A DNA stretch of 64,000 bases, taken from assembly GCA_021200775.1 (NCBI GenBank), contig JAJQGB010000007.1, positions 92,826 through 156,825 on the forward strand. Reading direction: 5' to 3'. This stretch comes from Oscillospiraceae bacterium (GTDB taxonomy: Bacteria > Bacillota > Clostridia > Oscillospirales > Ruminococcaceae). This document shows, piece after piece, positions 32,440 to 41,377 of the stretch; within the stretch, counting starts at the first letter, position 1; each line of letters begins with the position of its first letter. The position numbers were made by a program, and so were the translations under genes. The notes beneath the pieces are model-generated. The model worked only from the letters and a program-made list of their open reading frames with translations, ran no database searches and was not told the DNA's origin.

Positions 32440-34683
32440 ATGGCAGAGAGTAAAAAAACGACTCCAAAAATGAAGCGGCGACTGCTGATACCACTGTTCC
32501 TGGTTATGATTCTTGCGCTGGTGTATGTCTCCTACAGCATGTATCAGGTTGCGGTTGTTGACAGTGAGAAGTATCAGGAGCTCGCTAACAGTCAGCAGTT
32601 CAAAACGACTACCATCAGCTCAACAAGAGGAACAATCTACGACACGAACGGTCAGGTTCTGGCACAGAGTGTGACGGTCTACACCGTCTTCGTCGACCCG
32701 ACCACCTTCAGAGACAGGGATACCGAGCAGGAGGACTTAATCGTCGACACCCTTTCCGAGTATCTTGACATCGATGAAGATGTGATTGAAGAGAAGCTGT
32801 CAAAGAGCAACGCCTATCAGGTTATAGCAACCGACGTCGACAAGACAACGGCAACAGGAATCCTCACCATCATGAGCGAGGCGGGAATCACGTCTGTCGG
32901 AGCTACAGCTACAACAGAAAGATACTATCCCCAGGACGACCTTGCGGCAAATGTAATCGGGCATTTGCACTATGACGGCTACGGAATCTATGGAATCGAG
33001 TCGTCCTATGACGACTATCTGACTGGAACCGACGGCGCAATTGTCACTGCAATCGACGCTACCGGCTCGGAAATCCAGTACAAATACAAGCAGAGCTATG
33101 ATGCTGTCGACGGATACTCGGTCTATTCGACTTTGGACGCCACCATTCAGTATTACGTCGAGGAAGCGCTTGCGAACGCCGTAACAGCCAACGACCCGGA
33201 AAACGGCGCCTGCGCTATCGTCATGAACTGCAAGACGGGTGCCGTCTATGCGATGGCTTCGTCTCCTACATATAACCTTAACGAACCGTCGGTTGTAACC
33301 GATGAATCGCTTTCAGCGTACTTAGCCGGGCTTTCATCAACCGCCACCGATGAAGAATACAGTGCGGCGCTCGCCGAATCACGCTATACCCAGTGGACGA
33401 ACAAGGCGATATCGAGCATCTACTTCCCGGGCTCCGTTTTCAAAGTAGTTACCGGCTCGGCGGCTCTTGAAGAGAGAGCTATAACACTCAGCGACGAGTT
33501 CTACTGCTCCGGTTCGATTACCATCATGGACACTACATATCACTGCTGGAGTGTTGCGACATCGGGTGCGCACGGTCACCAGACCTTCGTTGAAGCTATG
33601 ACGAACTCCTGCAACCCGGCTTTCGTCCAGATTGGACAGCTTCTCGGTGCGCAGGCGTTCAGCAGATATTTCGAGGCTTTCGGCTTCACACAGAAGACGG
33701 GAATCGACCTTCCCGCTGAGTCGAACAGCCTTTACATCGACGCAGACAGCATGACTCTTGTAAACCTTGCGTCGAGCTCCTTCGGTCAGGCGAACAAGGT
33801 AACCCCGATTCAGATGATTTGCGCATTTGCGGCGGTCGTCAACGGCGGATATCTCGTGACTCCATACGTCGTCGATAAGGTAGTCGACACCGAGGGAAAC
33901 ATCATCATGCAAAACGAGACCACCGTCAAGCGGCAGGTTATCTCCGAAGAAACCTCCGAAACGATGCGGGAAGTTCTCGAAACGGTTGTAAACACCAACT
34001 CGGGAAGCAATGCCTACATCAAGGGCTACTCAATCGGCGGCAAGTCGGGAACATCACAGAAGCTCGACGAGGATTCATCCGGTACGACCTATGTTTCGTC
34101 CTATGTCGCATTTTATCCTGCCGACGACCCGGAGATTATAATGCTTGTAATGGTTGACGAGCCGACAAACGGACTTTACTACGGCTCTGCCGTTGCGGCT
34201 CCGGTTGTCGTTGAAGCTCTTACGGAGATTCTCCCGTACTTGGGATATTACGCCGAGTATACGGAAGAAGACCTTGAAGATATGGACGTTTCCGTTCCTT
34301 ACATAAGAGGCTCTACCGTCGAGCAGGCTACATCAACGCTCGAAGCGCTGGGTCTTGAAATCGAAGTCATCGGCGAAGGCTCAACGGTAATCAGGCAGGT
34401 TCCCGCAAGCGGAAGCACCATGCCGACCGGTTGCACGGTTGTTGTCTACACGGATGAAGATTACGACGTCCAGTACACAACCGTCCCCGACATATCCGGC
34501 TGTTCACTTTCGGAGGCAAACAGATTGCTGACGAAGGCAGGTCTGAACCTCCTGCCACTCGGTGGAGCCGCAGAAAAGTCGGGAGCCGTCTGCTCCGGCA
34601 CCTCGAACTACACCGTCGGAACGACAGTTGAGGTCGGAACCATTATAGAAGCGTACTTTGTTGTAAATGAGGACTCAGGCTGA
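32440..34683 (+). CDS. Class B penicillin-binding protein with PASTA domains (SpoVD/FtsI type)
   Basis: The 747-residue protein has one N-terminal membrane helix (LIPLFLVMILALVYVSYSMY), the PBP dimerisation domain with RGTIYDTNGQVLAQS, and a transpeptidase domain with all three motifs: SVFK (catalytic Ser in YFPGSVFKVV), SCN (MTNSCNPAF) and KSG (GGKSGTSQK). Two PASTA repeats follow from about 630 (VPYIRGSTVEQATSTLEALG and VPDISGCSLSEANRLL). It cross-links septal or spore peptidoglycan with FtsW. Whether it is vegetative PBP or SpoVD cannot be told. AAGGAG precedes ATG 32440. Confidence 0.94.
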   Translation: MAESKKTTPKMKRRLLIPLFLVMILALVYVSYSMYQVAVVDSEKYQELANSQQFKTTTISSTRGTIYDTNGQVLAQSVTVYTVFVDPTTFRDRDTEQEDLIVDTLSEYLDIDEDVIEEKLSKSNAYQVIATDVDKTTATGILTIMSEAGITSVGATATTERYYPQDDLAANVIGHLHYDGYGIYGIESSYDDYLTGTDGAIVTAIDATGSEIQYKYKQSYDAVDGYSVYSTLDATIQYYVEEALANAVTANDPENGACAIVMNCKTGAVYAMASSPTYNLNEPSVVTDESLSAYLAGLSSTATDEEYSAALAESRYTQWTNKAISSIYFPGSVFKVVTGSAALEERAITLSDEFYCSGSITIMDTTYHCWSVATSGAHGHQTFVEAMTNSCNPAFVQIGQLLGAQAFSRYFEAFGFTQKTGIDLPAESNSLYIDADSMTLVNLASSSFGQANKVTPIQMICAFAAVVNGGYLVTPYVVDKVVDTEGNIIMQNETTVKRQVISEETSETMREVLETVVNTNSGSNAYIKGYSIGGKSGTSQKLDEDSSGTTYVSSYVAFYPADDPEIIMLVMVDEPTNGLYYGSAVAAPVVVEALTEILPYLGYYAEYTEEDLEDMDVSVPYIRGSTVEQATSTLEALGLEIEVIGEGSTVIRQVPASGSTMPTGCTVVVYTDEDYDVQYTTVPDISGCSLSEANRLLTKAGLNLLPLGGAAEKSGAVCSGTSNYTVGTTVEVGTIIEAYFVVNEDSG

Positions 34684-34702
34684 TAAACGCCTGTGTGTAA
34701 TT

Positions 34703-34904
34703 AGTCGCCGCTATGCGGCGACGTGCTCGCCCTGCGGGCTCGCACACCTCTCAGTCGCCTTCGGCGACAGCTCCCCTTAATAAGGGGAGCCAGTAGTGCA
34801 TCGTGTAAATAAGGCTCCCCTGGTAAGGGGAGCTGGCAGCTGCGAAGCAGCTGACTGAGAGGTGCCGCGACCAACGGGAGCGGCGGTCGCCGTCAGGCGA
34901 CATC
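34703..34904. repeat. Paired-hairpin repeat, copy 6 (extended)
   Basis: The core at 34746-34862 has CACCTCTCAGTCGCC-ttcg-GGCGAC, CTCCCCttaataaGGGGAG, a short middle (CCAGTAGTGCATCG...), GCTCCCCtggtaaGGGGAGC, GCAGCTgcgaAGCAGCTG-like pairing and GACTGAGAGGTG. Outer parts are GTCGCCgctatGCGGCGAC and GAGC-type hairpins on the left and CGCGACCAACGGGAGCG on the right. The left part is nearly the same as copy 9. It lies between the PBP gene and murE. Confidence 0.85.
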
Positions 34905-34928
34905 AGCCACACGAAAGTTGGTGTAAAA

Positions 34929-36392
34929 ATGAAGCTATATGATTTATTGAACGGAATCTGCACCGTAACACCTGCGGACATTCCGAATATTGAAATTGAT
35001 AAGATTTCTTCCGATTCAAGGGACTCTGTCTCTGAGTCGACGCTATTTGTCGCCTTGAAGGGCGCTAAGTTTGATGCGCACGATGCGGTGCCGGAGCTCT
35101 CAAAAAAGGGAGTTCAGGTGTTCGTTGTTGAGCACGATTGCGGCGTAGAGCACCAGATAGTCGTAAGAGATACAAGGCTTGCTTTGTCGACCTTGTGGGC
35201 GAACTGGTACCACAATCCCGAGCGGAAGCTGAAGCTAATCGGCATTACCGGCACCAACGGCAAGACCACCACGACTACCGTCATAAAGCGGCTTTTGGAC
35301 GCCCTCGGAATCAAAGCTGGGCTTATCGGAACATGCGGAAATGAGGTCTGCGACAGACACATCCACGCCGAGAACACCACACCTATGCCGAATGAGTTTT
35401 TCGAGCTCCTCAGTGAAATGGTCGACGCTGGCTGTGAGTATGCTGTTATGGAGGCTTCGTCGCAGGGACTTGAACAGGAGCGCCTCGGCAAGTGCGTCTT
35501 TGAGGTTTCAGCGTTTCTGAATCTTACGCAGGATCATCTGGATGTTCATGGCAGTATGGAGAACTACTATCAGGCGAAGAAGCTTCTCTTCGGAAGAAGC
35601 AAGAACGCCGTTATCGACGTCGACGACCCATACGGCGAACGGCTCTTTGGCGAAATCGACTGCCCGAAATACACGCTTTCTATAAGAAAAGAAGCCGACT
35701 TCTATGCCGACATGATTAAGCTCTCGGCGCACAAGTCGACATATTGGTACTCGAACGCCCTGAAGAGCTACAAGGTGGAAATTCCTCTTCCCGGAAGCTA
35801 CAACGTCTCGAACACAATGACGGCGATTGCGGTTCTGGAGCTCGCCGGAATCAGTGCCGAGAAGACTGTGCCGCTGATTTCAAAGATTGACGGCGTCAGA
35901 GGAAGGTGCGAAGTCGTCCCGACGGGGCGAGACTTCACCGTCATCATCGACTATGCCCATTCGCCGGATGCGATTACGAACATCCTTAAAAACGTCCGTG
36001 AAAGTGCCGGTGAAGGTAGAAGAATCGTCTGTCTGTTCGGCTGTGGCGGAAACCGTGACGCAAAGAAGCGTCCATTGATGGCGCAAGCCGCCGAAAAGGG
36101 TGCCGATTTCCTGGTCGTAACTTCGGATAATCCTCGAAACGAAGACCCACACGCCATAATTGAGGACATAATCGCCGGTCTAACACCTGGGTTCAAGGAA
36201 TATATTGAAATAGACAACCGCCACGACGCCATCTTCTGGGCAATTCATAATGCCCGGAAAGACGACGTAATCGTCCTCTGCGGCAAAGGTCACGAGGACT
36301 ACCAGATTCTTTCCACCGGGAAGATACATTTTGATGAAAGAGAAGTTGTGGCGGAGGCGCTCCGCTCCGCAGAGACCCCTCAGTCAGCCTGA
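34929..36392 (+). CDS. murE: UDP-MurNAc-tripeptide synthetase MurE (meso-DAP type)
   Basis: The 487-residue ligase has the P-loop GITGTNGKTTTTTV (about 111), the carbamylated-Lys region, and FGCGGNRDAKKRP. VTSDNPRNEDP (about 396) contains DNPR, the motif of ligases that add meso-diaminopimelate rather than lysine, so the wall is DAP-type. The final residues ETPQSA and the stop codon lie inside repeat copy 7, so the native 3' end has been replaced. murF, which normally follows, is missing. The ATG follows repeat copy 6 with only a weak ribosome site (GTGTAAAAATG). Confidence 0.94.
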   Translation: MKLYDLLNGICTVTPADIPNIEIDKISSDSRDSVSESTLFVALKGAKFDAHDAVPELSKKGVQVFVVEHDCGVEHQIVVRDTRLALSTLWANWYHNPERKLKLIGITGTNGKTTTTTVIKRLLDALGIKAGLIGTCGNEVCDRHIHAENTTPMPNEFFELLSEMVDAGCEYAVMEASSQGLEQERLGKCVFEVSAFLNLTQDHLDVHGSMENYYQAKKLLFGRSKNAVIDVDDPYGERLFGEIDCPKYTLSIRKEADFYADMIKLSAHKSTYWYSNALKSYKVEIPLPGSYNVSNTMTAIAVLELAGISAEKTVPLISKIDGVRGRCEVVPTGRDFTVIIDYAHSPDAITNILKNVRESAGEGRRIVCLFGCGGNRDAKKRPLMAQAAEKGADFLVVTSDNPRNEDPHAIIEDIIAGLTPGFKEYIEIDNRHDAIFWAIHNARKDDVIVLCGKGHEDYQILSTGKIHFDEREVVAEALRSAETPQSA

Positions 36393-36515
36393 CGGCTGAC
36401 AGCTCCCCTTTCAGGGGAGCCTATAACTGCCTCTCCCAAAAGTTCCTGATAGGAGCAGTAAAAGCCTCCCCTGAAAGGGGAGGTGGACGCACCGTAGGTG
36501 CGGACGGAGGGGTTT
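36375..36515. repeat. Paired-hairpin repeat, copy 7, supplying the murE stop codon
   Basis: ACCCCTCAGTCAGCC-tga-CGGCTGAC, GCTCCCCtttcAGGGGAGC, a middle with CTATAACTGCC ... TGATAGGAGCAGTAAAA, CTCCCCtgaaaGGGGAG, CGCACCgtaGGTGCG and GGAGGGGTTT. The murE frame enters the element and ends at TGA in its first loop. The inner ACTGC...GCAGT inverted pair is clear in this copy. Confidence 0.88.
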
Positions 36516-36535
36516 CAGAAAAGGAAGCGAAAACC

Positions 36536-37552
36536 ATGCCATATTGGATTAACATTATAGTCGGAGTACTGTCAGCCGTGATTGCGGGGGCTTTGGGAGT
36601 GATATTGATTCCGTACCTCAGAAAGCTCAAAGCCGGGTCGCACATTCTCGAAATCGGTCCAGCCTGGCACAAGTCGAAGGAGGGCACTCCTCTTATGGGC
36701 GGGTTTATGTTTATCGTTTCGGTAATCATAACCTCGTGGATTGGATATCTTATCATCAAGGCTTACCGTTCGGCACACATGATGGAGACGCCCGAAAATG
36801 CCGGGTGGAACTTACTTCTTGCCGTCGGCGTGGCTGTTCTTTTCATGCTCGTAGGATTTATTGACGACTATATCAAGGTCATCAAGAAGAGGAACTTAGG
36901 GCTCAGTATCAAGGCGAAAACCGTGATGCAGGTTGTGATAGTTGTCGGTTATCTTGTGGCGCTCTATTTCTTAGGGAACACCACTTCCGTCACCTTCCCG
37001 TTTATCGGCGAGGTTGATTTCGGCTGGTTCTACTACCCGCTGATGGGAGTTTGCATATATCTTCTTGTGAACGCAGTCAACTTCACCGACGGTGTCGACG
37101 GATTACTCGGCTCTGTTACGATGGTTTATTCTCTCACGTTTTTATTGATTTTCGTGCTCCTCGATAATTGGGAAATGTCCGCATTTTCGATAGCTGTTGC
37201 GGGAGGATGCCTGGGATTTCTTGGCTGGAACCTCCACCCCGCAAATGTCTTCATGGGAGACACCGGCTCGATGTTCTTGGGCGGAGCAGTCGTCGCAATG
37301 GGAATGGCGTCGGGACTTGAACTCCTCATGCCGCTGGTCGGAATCATATATGTTATTGAAATGCTCTCCGACATAATCCAGATTTTAAGCTTCAGAATCC
37401 GCCACAAGCGGGTCTTCAAAATGGCTCCCATCCACCACCACTTCGAGCTCTGCGGCTGGAGCGAATATAAAATCCTGTGGGTGTTCTCGGGGGTTACGCT
37501 GGTTGCGGGCGCTTTGGGTATACTGGCGACATATTTACACATTGCGGAATAA
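36536..37552 (+). CDS. mraY: Phospho-MurNAc-pentapeptide transferase MraY
   Basis: The 338-residue protein has ten membrane helices and the polyprenyl-transferase motifs GTPLMGGFMFI (usually GTPTMGG; Thr is Leu here), LVGFIDDYIKV with the paired aspartates, NFTDGVDGL, and HHHFELCGW near the end. It makes lipid I at the inner membrane face. The start has AAAGGAAG about eight bases before the ATG, right after repeat copy 7. It would normally be preceded by murF. Confidence 0.95.
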   Translation: MPYWINIIVGVLSAVIAGALGVILIPYLRKLKAGSHILEIGPAWHKSKEGTPLMGGFMFIVSVIITSWIGYLIIKAYRSAHMMETPENAGWNLLLAVGVAVLFMLVGFIDDYIKVIKKRNLGLSIKAKTVMQVVIVVGYLVALYFLGNTTSVTFPFIGEVDFGWFYYPLMGVCIYLLVNAVNFTDGVDGLLGSVTMVYSLTFLLIFVLLDNWEMSAFSIAVAGGCLGFLGWNLHPANVFMGDTGSMFLGGAVVAMGMASGLELLMPLVGIIYVIEMLSDIIQILSFRIRHKRVFKMAPIHHHFELCGWSEYKILWVFSGVTLVAGALGILATYLHIAE

Positions 37553-37574
37553 GTAAGAAAGGAGACACACGCCT

Positions 37575-38852
37575 TTGGCTGAGAAAAGAACAAATTACAT
37601 AATCGGCTCGGGCGTGGAATCTTCGGGGAAGAATATTACCGTTTCACAGGGTTCGGGCAGGAAAGCTAAGAAAGAGGCAAAGAAGGCAAAGAAAATCAGG
37701 GAGCCGAAGCTTCGGCTTATCGACGGAAGCATGGACCCGGTGTTCTTTGTCATCGTCATTGTCATGCTCGTTTACGGGCTTATAATGGTCTTCTCGGCGA
37801 GCTATATCGAAGGTCTCACCTACTATAACGACGGCTACAGATTCGTAAGAACTCAGGGAATTGCGGCTATAATCGGCGTTGTCATGATGCTGTTTGTGTC
37901 CTTCTTTGATTACCATATCCTGATGAACTCAAACGTCATAATTCTCGGCTACACAGTTATGCTCGGGCTTCTGACGTACACTTCCTTCTTCGGAACGGAA
38001 AATGCTGAGGCGAGAAGATGGATTGAAATCGGTTCCTTCTCCTTCCAGCCTTCGGAGGCTATGAAGCCGGTGCTGATTATATTCACGTCGTTTTTGTGCG
38101 TGAAGCTTCTTGAAAACCAGAAGCGACAGAATATGCCGTTTTTAGGAAAATATCTTCCGCTTCTCGGATCGCTGGCGCTTGTCTGCCTGAACATGGTTCT
38201 GCAAAGACACATTTCGGGACTTCTGATTATGGGAGCAATCTGGCTCTGCGTTGTTATGCTTTCGGGAATACCATATAAGGACATCGCAAAGATGCTCGGA
38301 ATCATCATAGTAGGCGGATTGGCGGTTCTCTTACTCTATTCGACAATGCGTGATGGCGGACTTTCCTATATCTCCGACCGACTCACGAGCATGGGTACTG
38401 TCGACGACGGAGTCATAACGGACGACAACTGGCAGACTATGCAGTCGCTCATTGCAATCGGCTCGGGCGGATGGTTTGGACTAGGCTTTGGCGAATCGAG
38501 GCAGAAATATCTCTGGCTCCCCGAAGCTCAGAACGACATGATTATATCGGTAATCGTCGAAGAGCTCGGCTATATAGGAGGTCTGGCGGTTATAATCCTC
38601 TTTGCACTGTTCATATACAGAGGCTTCCGGATTGCGAGGAAGGCTCCCGACAAGTTCGGAACTCTCATAACCTCCGGAATCACCTTCCAGATTGGTCTTC
38701 AGGCTATACTTAATATCGGTGTTGCCTGCAACGCCTTCCCGAACACCGGCGTTACTCTCCCGTTCTTCAGCTACGGCGGCTCGGCGCTGATGATTCAGCT
38801 TATCGAGATGGGAGTAATTCTGGGAGTTTCCAGACAGTGCGAAAATATTTGA
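37575..38852 (+). CDS. ftsW: FtsW/RodA-family peptidoglycan glycosyltransferase (FtsW)
   Basis: The 425-residue SEDS protein has a basic cytosolic N-terminus (KAKKEAKKAKKIREPKLRL) and ten membrane helices. Conserved blocks are RRWIEIGSFSFQPSEAMKPV, LVCLNMVLQRHISG (equivalent to the QPDLG loop but diverged), SIIAIGSGGWFGLGFGESRQK and FPNTGVTLPFFSYGGSAL. It polymerises glycan strands with the upstream PBP. The TTG start has AAAGGAGA nine bases before it. murD, usual before ftsW, is missing. Confidence 0.93.
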   Translation: MAEKRTNYIIGSGVESSGKNITVSQGSGRKAKKEAKKAKKIREPKLRLIDGSMDPVFFVIVIVMLVYGLIMVFSASYIEGLTYYNDGYRFVRTQGIAAIIGVVMMLFVSFFDYHILMNSNVIILGYTVMLGLLTYTSFFGTENAEARRWIEIGSFSFQPSEAMKPVLIIFTSFLCVKLLENQKRQNMPFLGKYLPLLGSLALVCLNMVLQRHISGLLIMGAIWLCVVMLSGIPYKDIAKMLGIIIVGGLAVLLLYSTMRDGGLSYISDRLTSMGTVDDGVITDDNWQTMQSLIAIGSGGWFGLGFGESRQKYLWLPEAQNDMIISVIVEELGYIGGLAVIILFALFIYRGFRIARKAPDKFGTLITSGITFQIGLQAILNIGVACNAFPNTGVTLPFFSYGGSALMIQLIEMGVILGVSRQCENI

Positions 38853-38867
38853 GATTGGAGAAATATT

Positions 38868-40001
38868 ATGCTTAAAGTTATACTTTCCGGCGGAGGAACA
38901 GCGGGGCACGTAAACCCCGCCATTGCCATCTATGAGATAATTAAATCGCATCACCCCGACGCCGAATTTTTATACGTCGGAACTCCCAACGGAATCGAGA
39001 AGAAGCTTGTCGAGCAGGAAGGAATCCGGTTTGTATCTATGGAAGTGGCAGGCTTCCAGAGGAAGATTAACCTCAATAATATCAAGAGAAACGCCGTTGC
39101 CACGAAGTATTTTATCGAATCGGGGCACAAGGCGAAGGTGATTATCGACGACTTCAAGCCGGACATCGTCATCGGCACCGGAGGATATGCCTGCGAGCCG
39201 ATTGTCCACAAGGCGGCGGCGATGGGCATAAAAACCGTCATCCACGAGCAGAACGCTTTTCCCGGTGTCACGACGAAGATTCTCGCAAAAAAAGCCGACA
39301 AAGTCATGCTCACAGTCGAGCGTGCCAAAGATTATATAAAAGAACAGGACAAGTGCGTCGTCACGGGCTTGCCGGTTCGCCACGGCTTTGTGGACAGGCT
39401 CCCGAAGGCTGAAGCGAAGAAGGCTCTGGGGCTCCCCACAGACCAGCTCTGTATTCTCTCGACGGGAGGAAGTCTCGGTGCGGGAAGAATCAACGAGACG
39501 GTATCAGACCTGATTGCATGGTACTGCAAGAACGACATAAAAGTCAGCCACATCCACTCCTACGGCAAAAACGGCAGAGGAAGCTTTGCGGCGTCGCTTA
39601 CTACAAATGGCGTAAATCTTTCGGAGCACCCGAACTTTATTGTGAAAGAATATATCGACAACATGTCCACCTGCATGGAAGCGGCAGACCTCATCATCAG
39701 CCGTTGCGGAGCAGGAGCCCTGACGGAGATTGAAGCCGTCGGTTGCGGTTCCATCCTCGTCCCGTCCCCGATAGTTGCCGAGAACCACCAGTTCTATAAT
39801 GGCAAGGTATTAGCAGATGCAGGAGCGGCTATCATGTTTGAGCAGAAGGACTTAACATCTGAGCTTCTTATCCAGACGGTAAGCGACCTGATTCACGACC
39901 CGAAGCGCCTTGAAGAGCTCTCCCAAAATGCGGCGAAGCTGTATATCAAAGATACGCCGGATAGGGTGGGAGCGGTTATTGAGGAAGTATTGAACTCCTG
40001 A
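38868..40001 (+). CDS. murG: UDP-GlcNAc:lipid I GlcNAc transferase MurG
   Basis: The 377-residue GT28 enzyme has LSGGGTAGHVNPAIAI (first glycine-rich loop), GTGGYACEPIVHKAA, IHEQNAFPGVTTK and STGGSLGAGRIN, then SRCGAGALTEIEAVG for UDP-GlcNAc binding. It converts lipid I to lipid II at the membrane. GGAG lies about eight bases before the ATG, 15 bp after ftsW. Confidence 0.96.
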   Translation: MLKVILSGGGTAGHVNPAIAIYEIIKSHHPDAEFLYVGTPNGIEKKLVEQEGIRFVSMEVAGFQRKINLNNIKRNAVATKYFIESGHKAKVIIDDFKPDIVIGTGGYACEPIVHKAAAMGIKTVIHEQNAFPGVTTKILAKKADKVMLTVERAKDYIKEQDKCVVTGLPVRHGFVDRLPKAEAKKALGLPTDQLCILSTGGSLGAGRINETVSDLIAWYCKNDIKVSHIHSYGKNGRGSFAASLTTNGVNLSEHPNFIVKEYIDNMSTCMEAADLIISRCGAGALTEIEAVGCGSILVPSPIVAENHQFYNGKVLADAGAAIMFEQKDLTSELLIQTVSDLIHDPKRLEELSQNAAKLYIKDTPDRVGAVIEEVLNS

Positions 40002-40006
40002 TATTT

Positions 40007-40038
40007 CATTGTACATTGTACATTGTACATTGTACATT
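40007..40038. repeat. TGTACAA heptamer array between murG and murA
   Basis: Four CATTGTA units in a row, ending CATTTT. The array begins five bases after the murG stop codon. Confidence 0.8.
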
Positions 40039-40101
40039 TTCACCCAATTCCCATTTCCATCATATTATGCTCTATAAGTCTATGACATAGGAGCGGTTGA
40101 G

Positions 40102-41361
40102 ATGGAGAGTAGCAGGCTTTTGATTGAGGGCGGAAGAAGAATCGAAGGCGAGATTCAGATTCACGGGGCGAAGAACAGTGTTCTTCCAATTCTGGCGGCG
40201 ACGTTGCTTTGCGGAGATATAAGTTCTATACATAATTGCCCGGGACTTTCGGACGCCTTCGCCGCAATGCGGATTCTCAGGTCGCTTGGGTGCGAGGTCA
40301 GCCATGAAGGTAGCACCGTTACGGTGAACTCTGCGAACGCTGAGGGCGACATCGTTTCCGACGGGCTTATGCACGAAATGCGGTCGTCGATTGTGTTCTT
40401 AGGAGCAATTCTCGGGCGAGTCGGAAGATGCCGGCTTTCGTTTCCCGGTGGATGCGAGCTCGGTCCGAGACCGATTGATTTGCATCTCGAAGCGCTCAGA
40501 CGGCTGGGCGTTAAGATTACCGAAGACCACGGGATTCTTGATTGCACTGCGGGAGTTCGCCCCACAAGTGCCGATATAACTTTGTCCCTTCCGTCAGTCG
40601 GGGCGACGGAAAACATCATGCTCTATTCGGCTTTAGGCTCCGGCGAAACAGTCATCAGAAACGCCGCCCGGGAACCTGAGATTTCGGATTTGGCAGGGTA
40701 TCTTATAAAATGCGGAGCTGAAATCTCCGGGCAAGGGACTTCTACTCTTGTTATAAATGGTGTTGAAAGTCTGCACGGTTGCGAATATTCCGTTATGCCC
40801 GACAGAATCGAAGCGGCAACCTATATGGGTGCGGCGGCGATTACGAACGGCGAGCTGATGCTGAAGGGCGTGAACCCGGCAGATATGTACTCCTGCATGT
40901 CAGTTTTCTCCGAAATGGGTTGCGGAGTATATCCCTATGATGATAAAATATTTATAAGCGCCCGGAAGCCGGTTTCGGCTGTCAGAACTGTGCGGACGAT
41001 GCCGTACCCAGGATTCCCGACCGACTGCCAGCCGATTGTGATGGCGGTTTTGGCAAAATCTTCGGGCACAAGCGTAATCGTTGAAAATATCTTTGAAAAC
41101 AGGTTTATGGCGGCTCCGGAGCTTCGGAGAATGGGCGCAAACATCAAAGCCGAAGGAAAAGTTGCAGTTGTCGAGGGCGTCAAAAAGCTCTATGGCGCAC
41201 CTGTCCGTGCCTATGATTTGCGAGCCGGTGCGGCGCTTGTCGTTGCGGCTTTGGGAGCGGAAGGTCAGACGCAGGTTTCAAATATTCACTATATCGACCG
41301 TGGCTATGAAAGTATAGAAACGACTCTCAGTTCGGTCGGGGCTAATATAAAAAGAGTCTAG
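40102..41361 (+). CDS. murA: UDP-GlcNAc 1-carboxyvinyltransferase MurA
   Basis: The 419-residue enolpyruvyl transferase begins with EGGRRIEGEIQIHGAKNSVL, has the catalytic-loop region FPGGCELGPRPIDLHLEALR, where the active-site Cys sits, and the late PGFPTDCQPIVMAVL. It carries out the first committed step of peptidoglycan synthesis. Finding it between murG and ftsQ, where many Firmicutes have murB or murC, is a local feature. GGAG is about ten bases before the ATG. Confidence 0.95.
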   Translation: MESSRLLIEGGRRIEGEIQIHGAKNSVLPILAATLLCGDISSIHNCPGLSDAFAAMRILRSLGCEVSHEGSTVTVNSANAEGDIVSDGLMHEMRSSIVFLGAILGRVGRCRLSFPGGCELGPRPIDLHLEALRRLGVKITEDHGILDCTAGVRPTSADITLSLPSVGATENIMLYSALGSGETVIRNAAREPEISDLAGYLIKCGAEISGQGTSTLVINGVESLHGCEYSVMPDRIEAATYMGAAAITNGELMLKGVNPADMYSCMSVFSEMGCGVYPYDDKIFISARKPVSAVRTVRTMPYPGFPTDCQPIVMAVLAKSSGTSVIVENIFENRFMAAPELRRMGANIKAEGKVAVVEGVKKLYGAPVRAYDLRAGAALVVAALGAEGQTQVSNIHYIDRGYESIETTLSSVGANIKRV

Positions 41362-41377
41362 AAAGGAGGACGTGGGA

